From NCBI GenBank assembly GCA_002483365.1, contig DLHT01000007.1, forward strand, positions 1-64,000: a stretch of DNA of 64,000 nucleotides. The letters are read 5' to 3'. A model generated the notes under the pieces. That model searched no databases. It was not told where the DNA came from and was given only the letters and a program-made list of their open reading frames with translations. The DNA is from Cellvibrio sp. UBA7661 (GTDB lineage Bacteria; Pseudomonadota; Gammaproteobacteria; Pseudomonadales; Cellvibrionaceae). Each line of letters starts with the position of its first letter. Position 1 is the first letter of the stretch. The position numbers and the translations under genes are program-made. Below, one piece after another: positions 9,901 through 19,013 of this stretch.

Positions 9901-9948
9901 CTATACTGCAATTCAGCTTTTGTATAATTTTTAAGGTGTTTTGATGCT

Positions 9949-10344
9949 ATGAATTTTAAATTCAAAATTTTATCATTATTTTTAATTTTAAGTTTTTCAT
10001 TTAATTCTTGTTATGCTGAGCCTGAATTTGTCGCAATAGATAAGTTGGAGGCTCCGCACTTTTCTTCAGGTGAGCCTTACTCTGCTGTAAGAGAAAAGTT
10101 AATAAATGAAGGCTGGAGTCCAGTTATATCTCCTGATTCAGATGTTTGTATTGATGGCGATGTGCGGTGCGCTAATCGTCCTGAAATGGAGGCATGCTCT
10201 GGTTCTGGCCTTGCTCCTTGCAAATTTGTCTGGAGTAAAGATGGCTATAATCTAAACGTGTTTACTGTCGGTGTGGATGCTACCGATGAAGGAGATGCAG
10301 CGTTTGATTCTTTGGAGATTGTTGACCTGCATTCGAAAAAATAA
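9949..10344 (+). CDS. Small exported protein; candidate immunity protein for the muramidase
   Basis: 131 residues with a signal peptide ending near SCYA (residue 23), so periplasmic. The mature part has four cysteines in two pairs (CIDGDVRC and CSGSGLAPC), likely disulfides. Small exported proteins with a similar GW...C..MEACSG..PC pattern are known to me only as uncharacterised. It starts 48 bases after the muramidase stop, with AAGG about 12 bases before the ATG, and ends just before a strong terminator, so the two genes form one unit. A periplasmic location is exactly where protection against a peptidoglycan-cutting toxin is needed. The role as immunity protein is inferred from context. 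Confidence 0.6.
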   Translation: MNFKFKILSLFLILSFSFNSCYAEPEFVAIDKLEAPHFSSGEPYSAVREKLINEGWSPVISPDSDVCIDGDVRCANRPEMEACSGSGLAPCKFVWSKDGYNLNVFTVGVDATDEGDAAFDSLEIVDLHSKK

Positions 10345-10353
10345 AATTTATTC

Positions 10354-10381
10354 AAAGCTCCCGGCCTCGCCGGGAGCTTTT
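10354..10381. terminator. Bidirectional intrinsic terminator
   Basis: A perfect 12-bp stem (10354-10365 with 10369-10380, core GCTCCCGGC) with a 3-base loop and A/T flanks on both sides. It separates the toxin/immunity unit from the convergent GH2 gene and can serve both. Confidence 0.9.
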
Positions 10382-10386
10382 AAGAG

Positions 10387-12237
10387 TTACTCCGCTTTCT
10401 TGCTCTCTTGTTCTTTCTTCTCGTAATAATCTTTTAATACAAAAAACGCTTTTTTCTTCTGGCCTTCGTTGGAGAAAACGCCTTTACGGTTAAAGTCATC
10501 TTGAATGCCATCTAACAGACGACGTGGAGAGCGGAAGTCGGCGAGGATCCAGGGGGAGGTGCCGACGTAGCCGTCGATTTTGTCGATCATGCCCAAGCTC
10601 TTGATGTAGAGATTTTCCTGGAATTCTTCAGTGAAAATGGTATTTACATCGCCATGATAGCCATAGCGTGCGCCACCGCCGAATTCGCTGATGAATACCG
10701 GTTTGTTGTAGTTAATTTCCCATGTCACTTTGTCTGCTTTCTCTGGCAGGCCATCGTACCAACCGATGTATTGATTAAAGCTCACCATGTCCACTATGTC
10801 TGCGAGCGGATCTTCTACAACAGCGATGTTCGGGTTGTCACTGCGGTAGTGTTTTTCCATCGCGGCACTTAATAAGCGGGTGTTATCCAATGTGCGTGCG
10901 GTTTTGGCGAGGCGACCGAGAAATTGGTTGCGCGCTTCTGATACGGGCGTTTCGTTAGCGAGCGACCAAATAATAATAGCGGCGCGGTTTTTGTCGCGCT
11001 CGATCATTGCGGTTAATTGTGCTTCTGCGTTTTTATAGGTCTCTTCATTTTTCCAATTAATCGTCCAGTAAACCGGAATTTCTGACCACACCAATAAGCC
11101 CATTTGGTCTGCAAGGCGCACCATGTCTTCGTTGTGCGGGTAATGGGCGAGGCGCACAAAGTTTGCGTTCAGGTCTTTTGCCCAGTTCAATAACGCTTGC
11201 GCTTCTTTGGCATTTTTAACGCGGCCACCGCCTTCGGCAGAATATTCTTCGTGTACCGAAATACCACGCAAGAACAATGGTTTGCCGTTTAACAATAATT
11301 GTTTGCCTTGGGTGGTGATGGTGCGCAAACCGATGGTGTCGGTGAGTTTGTCTTTGCCGCTGGTAACTTGCACGGCATAGAGTTTTGGATTTTCCGGTGA
11401 CCAGAGTTGTGCATCAGGTACTGCGAAAGAAAACGTGGCATTGCCGTTTTTATCGGCCGTTAGTGTTTGCTGGATTTTTAATTCAGGCAAGCGCAGTTGG
11501 ATTTTTTCACCGCCTTTTGCACCGTCTAACAATACTGAACCGGAAACCGTTTTTTGCTCTGGCGATGTGAGCGCAATTTTATAATCGCGGATAAAGACTT
11601 TCGGAACATTCAGCAATTTTACTTCACGGGTGATGCCGCCGTAATTCCACCAGTCGGTGTTGAGTGTGGGTACGGCATCGGCGTGACGTTTGTTGTCTAC
11701 TTTGATAATCAGTGAGTTGTCTTTGGATTTAAGTTTTCCCGTCACTTCGTAATGAAAGGGCGTAAAACCACCGACGTGTACGCCGAGTTTTTTACCATTC
11801 AGATACACATCTGCACGGTAATTGATGGCAGCGAAATAAATAAATTGACGATCAGTTTTGCCGGCTTTGGGGGCATCGAATTTTTTGCGATACCACACAC
11901 TGCCTTCGTAGTAATAGAGTTTTTCGTTTTGGGTATTCCAATCGCCTGGCACTTGCAGGGTATCGGCTTTATCAAAATCGTATTCAATTAAATCCGACGG
12001 TTTTTTTGGTTTTGAATCGGTAAAGAAGGCGTTTACCGACGGATTTTCCTGTTGGTCAAACGGTTCGTAGCGATAGTTGTAATAACCGTTTTCGTAAGGA
12101 TCGACGATGATTTTCCATTCGCCGTTCAATGACACTGCATCGCGTGTGTAGGCTTGTAATGAAGAGGGTTCTGCCGCAGTGGCAAATGCGGTAAACCAGA
12201 CGCAACTGAATAGTGCGCCAAGTGAAAATAGTTTCAT
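10387..12237 (-). CDS. Secreted GH2 glycoside hydrolase, beta-glucuronidase-like
   Basis: 616 residues with a signal peptide cleaved after ATAA (about residue 22). Layout: sugar-binding jelly-roll (about 30-200), immunoglobulin-like domain (about 205-310) and TIM barrel (about 310-600). The acid/base is E429 in SLANETP and the nucleophile is E518 in ISEFGGG, both intact. A C-terminal NRKG resembles the N-x-K motif that recognises the carboxylate in beta-glucuronidases, which favours a uronic-acid substrate, but beta-galactosidase or related activity cannot be excluded. The C-terminal tail is strongly charged (KKEQESKK). It is a single gene, read towards the terminator at 10354-10381. Confidence 0.85.
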   Translation of the reverse strand: MKLFSLGALFSCVWFTAFATAAEPSSLQAYTRDAVSLNGEWKIIVDPYENGYYNYRYEPFDQQENPSVNAFFTDSKPKKPSDLIEYDFDKADTLQVPGDWNTQNEKLYYYEGSVWYRKKFDAPKAGKTDRQFIYFAAINYRADVYLNGKKLGVHVGGFTPFHYEVTGKLKSKDNSLIIKVDNKRHADAVPTLNTDWWNYGGITREVKLLNVPKVFIRDYKIALTSPEQKTVSGSVLLDGAKGGEKIQLRLPELKIQQTLTADKNGNATFSFAVPDAQLWSPENPKLYAVQVTSGKDKLTDTIGLRTITTQGKQLLLNGKPLFLRGISVHEEYSAEGGGRVKNAKEAQALLNWAKDLNANFVRLAHYPHNEDMVRLADQMGLLVWSEIPVYWTINWKNEETYKNAEAQLTAMIERDKNRAAIIIWSLANETPVSEARNQFLGRLAKTARTLDNTRLLSAAMEKHYRSDNPNIAVVEDPLADIVDMVSFNQYIGWYDGLPEKADKVTWEINYNKPVFISEFGGGARYGYHGDVNTIFTEEFQENLYIKSLGMIDKIDGYVGTSPWILADFRSPRRLLDGIQDDFNRKGVFSNEGQKKKAFFVLKDYYEKKEQESKKAE

Positions 12238-12598
12238 GGTCTTTTCTCTGTTGACGGTGATCTTATGGTTTATGTGTGTGCTTGTCTGTGCAAGCTAGGT
12301 GTCAGGTTCAGTAGAAAATTGCGGGTACGGTGAACGGCATGAGTGGGTGGTGGTTGAATAATGGTTTGATTCTGCATGCTTGTATACCAGCAGCCACAAT
12401 TCTAGTCTGGTTTGTGTTGTGACTTTAAGCCGGGAGGGGGTAAATAATTGTTAACCATCCATTGATGCCGAATGCTCGGCATCAATGGATGGTATTAAAT
12501 GCAGACCGTGTTAATTACGGTGCGTGTTAATTACATTGGGTGTGAGTTACAGCGACGCGCTAAACGAAGCTAGTCAAAATACCTTGTGCATTGGAACA
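12238..12598. other. Intergenic region with a long hairpin
   Basis: 361 bases after the RND operon and before the GH2 gene (both on the minus strand). It carries the 18-bp inverted repeat at 12454-12493 and presumably the GH2 promoter. No gene is seen. Confidence 0.5.
12454..12493 (-). terminator. 18-bp perfect hairpin, probable terminator of the RND operon
   Basis: Arms 12454-12471 and 12476-12493 are exact reverse complements around an ATGC loop. On the minus strand it is followed by the moderately U-rich TTAACAATTATTTA. It lies about 105 bases beyond the last RND gene. Confidence 0.5.
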
Positions 12599-15500
12599 TT
12601 AGTGGGCCGCAGCCTGTGAACCTGTTTTGTGCAGCCCCCAATTCCTTACCTTCTCCATATACAAATACACCACCGGTGTGGTGAATAAGGTGAGGAATTG
12701 GCTGACGGCCAAACCGCCGATAATGGTGATTCCAAGCGGTGTACGCAGCTCTGATCCCTCATTGAAACCGAGGATCAGCGGCACCGCGCCAAGCAGACCC
12801 GCGAGGTTGGTCATGAGGATGGGGCGCAAGCGGATCATCGCCGCTTGATAAATGGAATCGCGCGAGGAAAGCCCTTCGTTGCGCTCCAGCTCCAGCGCAA
12901 AGTCGATCATCAGGATCGCGTTTTTCATAACGATCCCGATCAGCAAAAATAACCCGAGCATCGCAATCAAGCTAAACGGTGTATCGGTCAGCCAGAGTGC
13001 GAGCAGGGCACCGATTCCCGCCGAAGGCAGGGTGGACAAAATGGTGAGCGGGTGGATGGTGCTCTCGTACAAAACCCCCAAAATCAAATAGACCGCGAGC
13101 AATACGCAGGCGATAAGCACGGCCGGATTTTGCGCCATACCCGGTACGCTTGGCCCCCAACCGGGGCGGCTGCTGCCTGACGGGGCGAGGTAGACTTCTT
13201 TAGGCATCATCAATTCGGCGACTTTGGCTTCAATCGCGATGCGCGCCTGCTCCGCCGTTACACCTTCCGCCAAGCCATAACCAATACTTTCCGACACAAA
13301 CTGGTTGCTGTGGCGCACGCGGTCTTCGGCCAGGCCGTAATCAAAGCTGGAGAAGGTTGAGAGCGGCACGCGCTTGCCATCGCGGGTGATGACTTGTAAT
13401 TGGTTCAGCACTTCCGGCGTGGCGGTGTAGCCGGGTTCCAGTTCCATCACCACGCGATATTGGTTCATCTCCTCATACATGGTGGAGACTTGCCGCTGCG
13501 AGAAGGAGTTATTCAACAGACTGGCGACGGTGGTCATGTCTACACCCAAGCGCTGCGCGGTTTCACGGTCAATGGTGAGGTTGATTTGCTGGGTGCCTTC
13601 CTCGCGCACGCCGTCAATTTCGGTGAGCTCTTTCATGCCTTCCATCGCGGTGGTCAGTTTGGCTGCCCACTTGTACAGCAAGCGGATATCGTCCGACAGC
13701 ATCATCACTTCATGCTGGCTGCGGCTGAACGGCGAGCTGAGGCGGATATCCTGGTCTGGCCCCACCATGAGCATGGCACCGGGAATGGTCGGGATCTCGC
13801 GGCGGATGCGGTCGGTCACTTCCATCACCGATACTCCGCGTTCTGCCATGGGCTTGAGGCTGATGCGCATCCACGCATTACTGACCCCGTTGCCGCCACC
13901 GCTTGCGCCGAACACATCTTCAACGGCGGGGTCGGCCAGCAGGACTTTGCGGAATTCCTGGATTTTGGGCTGCATCAATTGGAACGAAAAACCGTCATCG
14001 CCGCGTATCCAGCCGGTCATTTGGCCGGTGTCTTGCTCGGGCAGCATGGTTTTGGGAATGGCGATGTACAGGTAAATATTGATGCCGATCACCGCGGCGA
14101 GAATCAACATCACAATACGGCTATGGCGCAGCGCCCAATCCAGCGCGACGGCATAACCTTGTTTGATGTCATCAAAAATCCCCGGTTGTTGTTCTTTCTG
14201 CGCCGCACTTTTTGGCTCTGCTTTGAGCAGTTGGCCGCACAGCGCCGGAGTGAGGCTGAGCGAGATCACCAGCGAAATCAGCATGGCCGCCGCGAGGGTG
14301 ATGGAGAATTCGCGGAACAGTTTTTCTACCACGCCGCCCATCAGCAGGATGGAGACAAAAATCACCACCAGCGTGACGTTCATCGCCAGTAGGGTAAAGC
14401 CGACTTCGCGCGCGCCCTGAATGGCGGCCTGAAACGGCGGCATGCCTTTTTCGATATGGCGTTTGATGTTTTCCAGCACCACGATGGCATCGTCAACGAC
14501 CAATCCGGCAGCGACAATCAAGGCCATGAGCGACAGGTTATTGAGCGAGAAGCCCCACAGGTACATCACCGAAAACGCACCGATAATCGCGACCGGAATC
14601 GCCAGCGTCGGGATCAGCGCACTCTGGGCGCTGCGCAAAAACAGGAACACCACGCCGACAACCAGCAGCACCGCGACCGCAAGTGTGATCTGCGCTTCTT
14701 TGAGGGTGGCGCGGATTCCGGGCGAGCGGTCCATCACCACTTTTAATTGGGTATCACCGGGCATAAGCGCGCGCAGGTTGGGCAGTTGCGCGTTGATGGC
14801 ATCGATGGTTTCGACAATATTGGCACCGGTCTGGCGGCTTACCGTCAGCGTCACCGCAGAGCTGTGGTTGTGGAAGCCGTCGGTATAGCGGTTTTCTACC
14901 GAATCGCTCACGGTGGCTACATCGCGCAGGCGCACCGGGCCTGCATCGCCGTAGCGGATCACCAGATTCTGGTAATCCGCCGCAGTGCGCAGGGTTTCGC
15001 TGGTGTACACCTGCCAGCGCGAATCATCTTCTTCCAGTATGCCCAGCGGGCGCTGCACGTTGGCGTTGCTAATGGCGTTGCGCACTTCATCCAGCGCGAT
15101 GCCGTAGCTGGAAAGCATATTGGGGTTCAGTTGGATGCGCACGGCAGGCAGTGATGCGCCGTCGATCCCCACTTGCCCCACGCCTTTAATCTGCGCCAGT
15201 TTTTGCGCAAGGATGGTAGAGGCGGCATCGTAAAGCGCGCTGGGCGATAAATTGGGCGAGCTGAGTGCCAGCGCCATAATCGGCGCTTGCGATGGGCTGA
15301 CTTTGCGATAGCTCGGGTTGCCCGGCATACCGGCGGGCAATTGACCGCGCGCCGCATTGAGTGCGGCCTGCACATCGCGCGCGGCGGAATCCAGATCGCG
15401 GTCAAGGGTAAACTCGACCCAAATAAAGGTAGAGCCTTGGGTCGAGTTGGAGTTGATCGCCGTTACCCCGGGAATACTGCCAAGTGCGCGCTCCAGCGGT

Positions 15501-15694
15501 GTGGCCACCGTCGATGCAATACTTTCAGGGCTGGCACCGGGCAGGGCGGCAAAAATCTGTACCGCCGGAAAATCCACCTGCGGCAGCGGGGCGACGGGCA
15601 ACATGCGCCAGGATAAAAGCCCGAGCAATACAATCCCGACCGCCAACAAACTGGAAGCGACCGGGCGTTTGATAAAGGGTTCTGCGATATTCAT
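12599..15694 (-). CDS. RND multidrug efflux pump, inner-membrane subunit (MdtC/MuxC-like)
   Basis: 1031 residues, full length for the HAE1-type RND family. The first membrane helix follows the short N-terminus (FIKRPVASSLLAVGIVLLG). The second helix block begins near residue 335, with the proton-relay pair in GLVVDDAIVVLENI on helix 4. Two large periplasmic loops provide the porter and docking domains. It uses the proton gradient to drive drugs or bile-salt-like compounds out through a periplasmic adaptor and an outer-membrane channel. It is third in the operon after the adaptor and a second, different RND subunit, the arrangement of mdtABC/muxABC, where the two RND proteins form a heterotrimer. 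It starts at an ATG with GAGA upstream. Confidence 0.9.
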   Translation of the reverse strand: MNIAEPFIKRPVASSLLAVGIVLLGLLSWRMLPVAPLPQVDFPAVQIFAALPGASPESIASTVATPLERALGSIPGVTAINSNSTQGSTFIWVEFTLDRDLDSAARDVQAALNAARGQLPAGMPGNPSYRKVSPSQAPIMALALSSPNLSPSALYDAASTILAQKLAQIKGVGQVGIDGASLPAVRIQLNPNMLSSYGIALDEVRNAISNANVQRPLGILEEDDSRWQVYTSETLRTAADYQNLVIRYGDAGPVRLRDVATVSDSVENRYTDGFHNHSSAVTLTVSRQTGANIVETIDAINAQLPNLRALMPGDTQLKVVMDRSPGIRATLKEAQITLAVAVLLVVGVVFLFLRSAQSALIPTLAIPVAIIGAFSVMYLWGFSLNNLSLMALIVAAGLVVDDAIVVLENIKRHIEKGMPPFQAAIQGAREVGFTLLAMNVTLVVIFVSILLMGGVVEKLFREFSITLAAAMLISLVISLSLTPALCGQLLKAEPKSAAQKEQQPGIFDDIKQGYAVALDWALRHSRIVMLILAAVIGINIYLYIAIPKTMLPEQDTGQMTGWIRGDDGFSFQLMQPKIQEFRKVLLADPAVEDVFGASGGGNGVSNAWMRISLKPMAERGVSVMEVTDRIRREIPTIPGAMLMVGPDQDIRLSSPFSRSQHEVMMLSDDIRLLYKWAAKLTTAMEGMKELTEIDGVREEGTQQINLTIDRETAQRLGVDMTTVASLLNNSFSQRQVSTMYEEMNQYRVVMELEPGYTATPEVLNQLQVITRDGKRVPLSTFSSFDYGLAEDRVRHSNQFVSESIGYGLAEGVTAEQARIAIEAKVAELMMPKEVYLAPSGSSRPGWGPSVPGMAQNPAVLIACVLLAVYLILGVLYESTIHPLTILSTLPSAGIGALLALWLTDTPFSLIAMLGLFLLIGIVMKNAILMIDFALELERNEGLSSRDSIYQAAMIRLRPILMTNLAGLLGAVPLILGFNEGSELRTPLGITIIGGLAVSQFLTLFTTPVVYLYMEKVRNWGLHKTGSQAAAH

Positions 15695-15704
15695 TTATGT
15701 CTCA

Positions 15705-15844
15705 CGTAGGTTGGTGGTGAGGAACGAACCCCAACATGACCATCTCGCCGCGCCAACCAGAACCCTAATGGAGCCTTGAATAACGTTTTGGCGCAGGCGG
15801 ATGGATGGACATGTTGGGGTTCGCAAGCTCACCGCCAACCTACG
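15705..15844. repeat. REP-like inverted repeat between the two RND genes
   Basis: The left arm (15705-15742, CGTAGGTTGGTGGTGAG... to CCCAACATG) and the right arm (15807-15844, inverted) differ at only a few positions and are joined by about 65 bases. The right arm includes the stop codon of the upstream RND gene. A single related copy lies at 62054-62093, so this is a dispersed element. It fills nearly the whole 145-base gap. Confidence 0.75.
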
Positions 15845-18800
15845 CCTCCTCCGCAAGTTGATTTGCCGCGGGTTTATTTACCCAGCGATCAAAAAACAAA
15901 TACACCACCGGTGTGGTGAACAGGGTTAATACCTGGCTCACCAACAATCCACCCACCATCACCAAACCCAAGGGCTGGCGCAGTTCCGCGCCGGAGCCGC
16001 TGGCGAGCATTAAGGGGATCGCGCCAAACAAGGCGGCGAGGGTGGTCATCAAAATCGGGCGAAAGCGCATTAAGGCTGCGCGATGAATTGCCTCGCGCGG
16101 GCTCATGCCCAGTGTGCGTTGGGCATCTAGCGCAAAGTCCACCATCATGATGCCGTTCTTTTTCACCAAGCCGATCAACAACACCACGCCGATCACCGCA
16201 ATCAAATCCAGCGGCTGCCCCGTCAGTAAAAGCGCGAGCAGCGCACCCACGGTGGCGGATGGCAGGGTGGAGAGGATGGTCACCGGGTGGATAAAACTCT
16301 CGTAAAGCACACCCAGTACGATGTACATAGTGACCACGGCCGCCAGCACCAGCCACAGGGTATTGCTGAGCGAGGCGCGGAAAGCGTCGGCCGCGCCCTG
16401 AAAACGCAACTCAACCGCGGCGGGCAAATCCAGTTCGGCAGTGGCGGCTTCTATCGCATCGATGGCTTCACCCAGTGAGGCATCTTCTGCAAGGTTGAAC
16501 GAGATAGTGGTCGATGGAAATTGGCTTTGGTGGTTGATCAATAAAGGCGTTGGCCGCTGGCTGATTTTGGCAAGCGTAGACAAGAGCACCGGTTGGCCGC
16601 TGCTGGAACTGACATAGGTATTTTCCAGCGCCTTCAAGCCTTGGGCGTAATCCGGATCTACTTCCAGTACCACCCGGTATTGGTTGGCTTGGGTAAATAA
16701 AGTGGCGATCTGCCGCTGGGCATAGGCAGTTTGCAAGCTGCTGGCGATATTGCTCACGCTCACGCCGAGGCGCGCGGCGGCATCGCGGTCGATATCCACA
16801 TAGGCTTGCAGGCCGCGGGTTTGTAAATCGGCGGCGATATCGGCCAGTGCCGGTTCCATACGCAAGCGCTCCAGCACACGCGGCAAGGTTTCATCCAGCA
16901 GGGCGATTTCCGGGGCGGTCAGGGTGAACTGGTATTGGGTGCGGCTCACCCGGTCTTCGATACTCAATTCCTGTACCGGCTGGAACCAGGCGGTAATGCC
17001 GCTGATCCCCGCAATACGCTCCTGCAAGCGGCGGATAATCTCGCTCGCGTGTTCGTCGCGCTCGCCGTGGGATGTCAGGTTAATCAGCAAGCGGCCGGAG
17101 TTGAGGGTGATATTGCTGCCATCTACACCGATAAACGATGAAATACTCGCCACATCCGGGTCTTGCAAAATCAGCTCAGCAATCTGCTGCTGGCGTTCGG
17201 TCATAGCGGCGAAGGAAGTGTCCTGCGGCGCTTCGGTGATCGCTTGAATCGCACCGCTGTCCTGAATCGGGAAAAAGCCTTTGGGTACGACAAGGTACAA
17301 ACCCGCCGTGAGTGCAATAGTGCCCAGCATCACCGCCATGGCGGCGGTTTGGTGTTGCATCACGGTATCCAGCAATTCGCCGTAGCGGCGGATCACTTTG
17401 TCCAGAAAGTCAGGATTGTTTTCGTCATGCACCGGCGCGGTTTTGAGCATGCGCGCGCACATCATGGGCGTGAGCGTGAGCGAGACGATCAGCGATATAC
17501 CAATCGCCACTGCCAGCGTAATCGCAAACTCCTGAAATAGCCGCCCCACCAAATCGCCCATAAACAGCAGCGGAATCAATACCGCGATCAGGGAAATAGT
17601 GAGCGATACCAGCGTAAAACCAATTTCCCCTGCACCTTTAAGCGCGGCATTCATCGGGGTTTCGCCCTGCTCGCGGTGGCGGGCGATGTTTTCCAGCATC
17701 ACGATCGCATCGTCCACCACAAAACCGGTGGCGATGGTGAGCGCCATCAGCGTCAGGTTGTTGATGGAGAAATCGAGGAAATACATCACCGCAAAGGTGC
17801 CGATCAGCGATAGCGGCACGGCGAGGCTCGGGATTATGGTCGCGGGAATGGAGCGCAGGAACACCAGAGTTACGGCGACGACGAGGAAGATCGCAAAGAT
17901 CAGTTCTTTTTGCACATCGCGGATGGAGGCGCGGATGCTGTGGGTACGGTCGCTCAGCACCTCGATCTTGGCCGCAGCGGGCATGGTCACCATCAATTTG
18001 GGCAGCAGCTCTTCGATACTGTCCGCCACATCAATCACATTGGCGCCCGGTTGGCGCTGGATGTTAATCAGCACCGCCGGTTGCTTGTTCGCCCAAGCGG
18101 CGAGGAAACGGTCTTCCGCGCCGTTTTCCACGGTGGCGACATCGCCCAAACGCAGTGGTGAGCCATCGCGGTAGCTCACAATCAAATCGCGATATTCCTG
18201 TGCCGAGCGGATTTGGTCATTGGCATCGAGCATGGTGGAGCGGTATTCGCCGTCAAAACTGCCTTTGGGCTGGTTGGTGTTGGCGGATACCACCGCATTG
18301 CGCACTTGCTCAAGGCTCAGCTGGGTATTGGCGAGCGCATTGGGGTTGACCTTGATGCGGATCGCCGGGCGCTGGCCGCCCGCCAGAGTCACCATACCGA
18401 CACCGGGCAGCTGGGCAATCTTCTGCGCCATGCGGGTGTTTACCAGATCGTACACCTCGGGCAGTGGCAAGCTTTCAGAGGTGACCGCGAGGGTCATGAT
18501 CGGCGCATCAGCCGGATTCACCTTGCGGTACACCGGCGGGGTGGGCAGGTCATTGGGCAGCAAATTGCTGGCGGTATTCAGCGCGGCCTGTACTTCTTGC
18601 TCGGCGACGCCCAAATCCATCTCTAACAAAAACTGCAGGGTGATGATGGATGCGCCGGTGGAGCTGGTGGAGGAGAGCTGCTTAACACCGGGGATTTGCC
18701 CCAGGCTGCGCTCCAGCGGGGCAGTCACGGTGCGCGCCATTACATCGGGGCTGGCACCGGGGTTGAAGGTAAAAATCTGGATGATCGGGTAATCCACCTG

Positions 18801-18914
18801 CGGTAATGCGGCCACCGGCAACAGGCGATAACCGAGCAAACCGGCGAGCAAAAACGCCAGCATCACCAGCGAGGTGGCGACGGGGCGGAGGATAAAGGCG
18901 CGGGAGATGTTCAT
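15840..18914 (-). CDS. RND multidrug efflux pump, inner-membrane subunit (MdtB/MuxB-like)
   Basis: 1024 residues, full length. It has the same layout as its downstream partner: N-terminal helix, periplasmic loop, helices 2-6 with the proton-relay pair in GFVVDDAIVMLENIARH, second loop, and C-terminal helices ending in a V-L-T-L-F-T-T-P motif shared with the partner. Two non-identical RND subunits following one adaptor gene is the signature of mdtABC/muxABC systems. AGAGAAACGC precedes the ATG. The stop codon lies inside the right arm of a REP-like repeat, which may affect expression of the next gene. Confidence 0.9.
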   Translation of the reverse strand: MNISRAFILRPVATSLVMLAFLLAGLLGYRLLPVAALPQVDYPIIQIFTFNPGASPDVMARTVTAPLERSLGQIPGVKQLSSTSSTGASIITLQFLLEMDLGVAEQEVQAALNTASNLLPNDLPTPPVYRKVNPADAPIMTLAVTSESLPLPEVYDLVNTRMAQKIAQLPGVGMVTLAGGQRPAIRIKVNPNALANTQLSLEQVRNAVVSANTNQPKGSFDGEYRSTMLDANDQIRSAQEYRDLIVSYRDGSPLRLGDVATVENGAEDRFLAAWANKQPAVLINIQRQPGANVIDVADSIEELLPKLMVTMPAAAKIEVLSDRTHSIRASIRDVQKELIFAIFLVVAVTLVFLRSIPATIIPSLAVPLSLIGTFAVMYFLDFSINNLTLMALTIATGFVVDDAIVMLENIARHREQGETPMNAALKGAGEIGFTLVSLTISLIAVLIPLLFMGDLVGRLFQEFAITLAVAIGISLIVSLTLTPMMCARMLKTAPVHDENNPDFLDKVIRRYGELLDTVMQHQTAAMAVMLGTIALTAGLYLVVPKGFFPIQDSGAIQAITEAPQDTSFAAMTERQQQIAELILQDPDVASISSFIGVDGSNITLNSGRLLINLTSHGERDEHASEIIRRLQERIAGISGITAWFQPVQELSIEDRVSRTQYQFTLTAPEIALLDETLPRVLERLRMEPALADIAADLQTRGLQAYVDIDRDAAARLGVSVSNIASSLQTAYAQRQIATLFTQANQYRVVLEVDPDYAQGLKALENTYVSSSSGQPVLLSTLAKISQRPTPLLINHQSQFPSTTISFNLAEDASLGEAIDAIEAATAELDLPAAVELRFQGAADAFRASLSNTLWLVLAAVVTMYIVLGVLYESFIHPVTILSTLPSATVGALLALLLTGQPLDLIAVIGVVLLIGLVKKNGIMMVDFALDAQRTLGMSPREAIHRAALMRFRPILMTTLAALFGAIPLMLASGSGAELRQPLGLVMVGGLLVSQVLTLFTTPVVYLFFDRWVNKPAANQLAEEA

Positions 18915-18937
18915 GCGTTTCTCTACTGTAAGTCTAT

Positions 18938-19005
18938 CGTCACTCCCGCGTAGCGGGAGTCCATAGGTCTTGTTCTTTATGGTTCCCCGCTGCGCGGGGA
19001 TGACG
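18938..19005. repeat. REP-like double hairpin between adaptor and first RND gene
   Basis: Two GC-rich hairpins (ACTCCCGCGTAGCGGGAGT and TCCCCGCTGCGCGGGGA) are framed by CGTCA at the left and TGACG at the right. This is a typical paired extragenic palindrome. It is in the 99-base gap inside the operon and could stabilise mRNA or attenuate transcription. Confidence 0.75.
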
Positions 19006-19013
19006 TGGGGAGG

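Noticed and set aside
13400..14392. Long open frame opposite the MdtC-like gene
   Set aside because: Its His/Gln-rich product is a reverse-strand reading of a GC-rich membrane-protein gene; no start signals and no family pattern.
15287..18792. Several open frames opposite the RND genes
   Set aside because: All are antisense shadows of conserved RND coding sequence.
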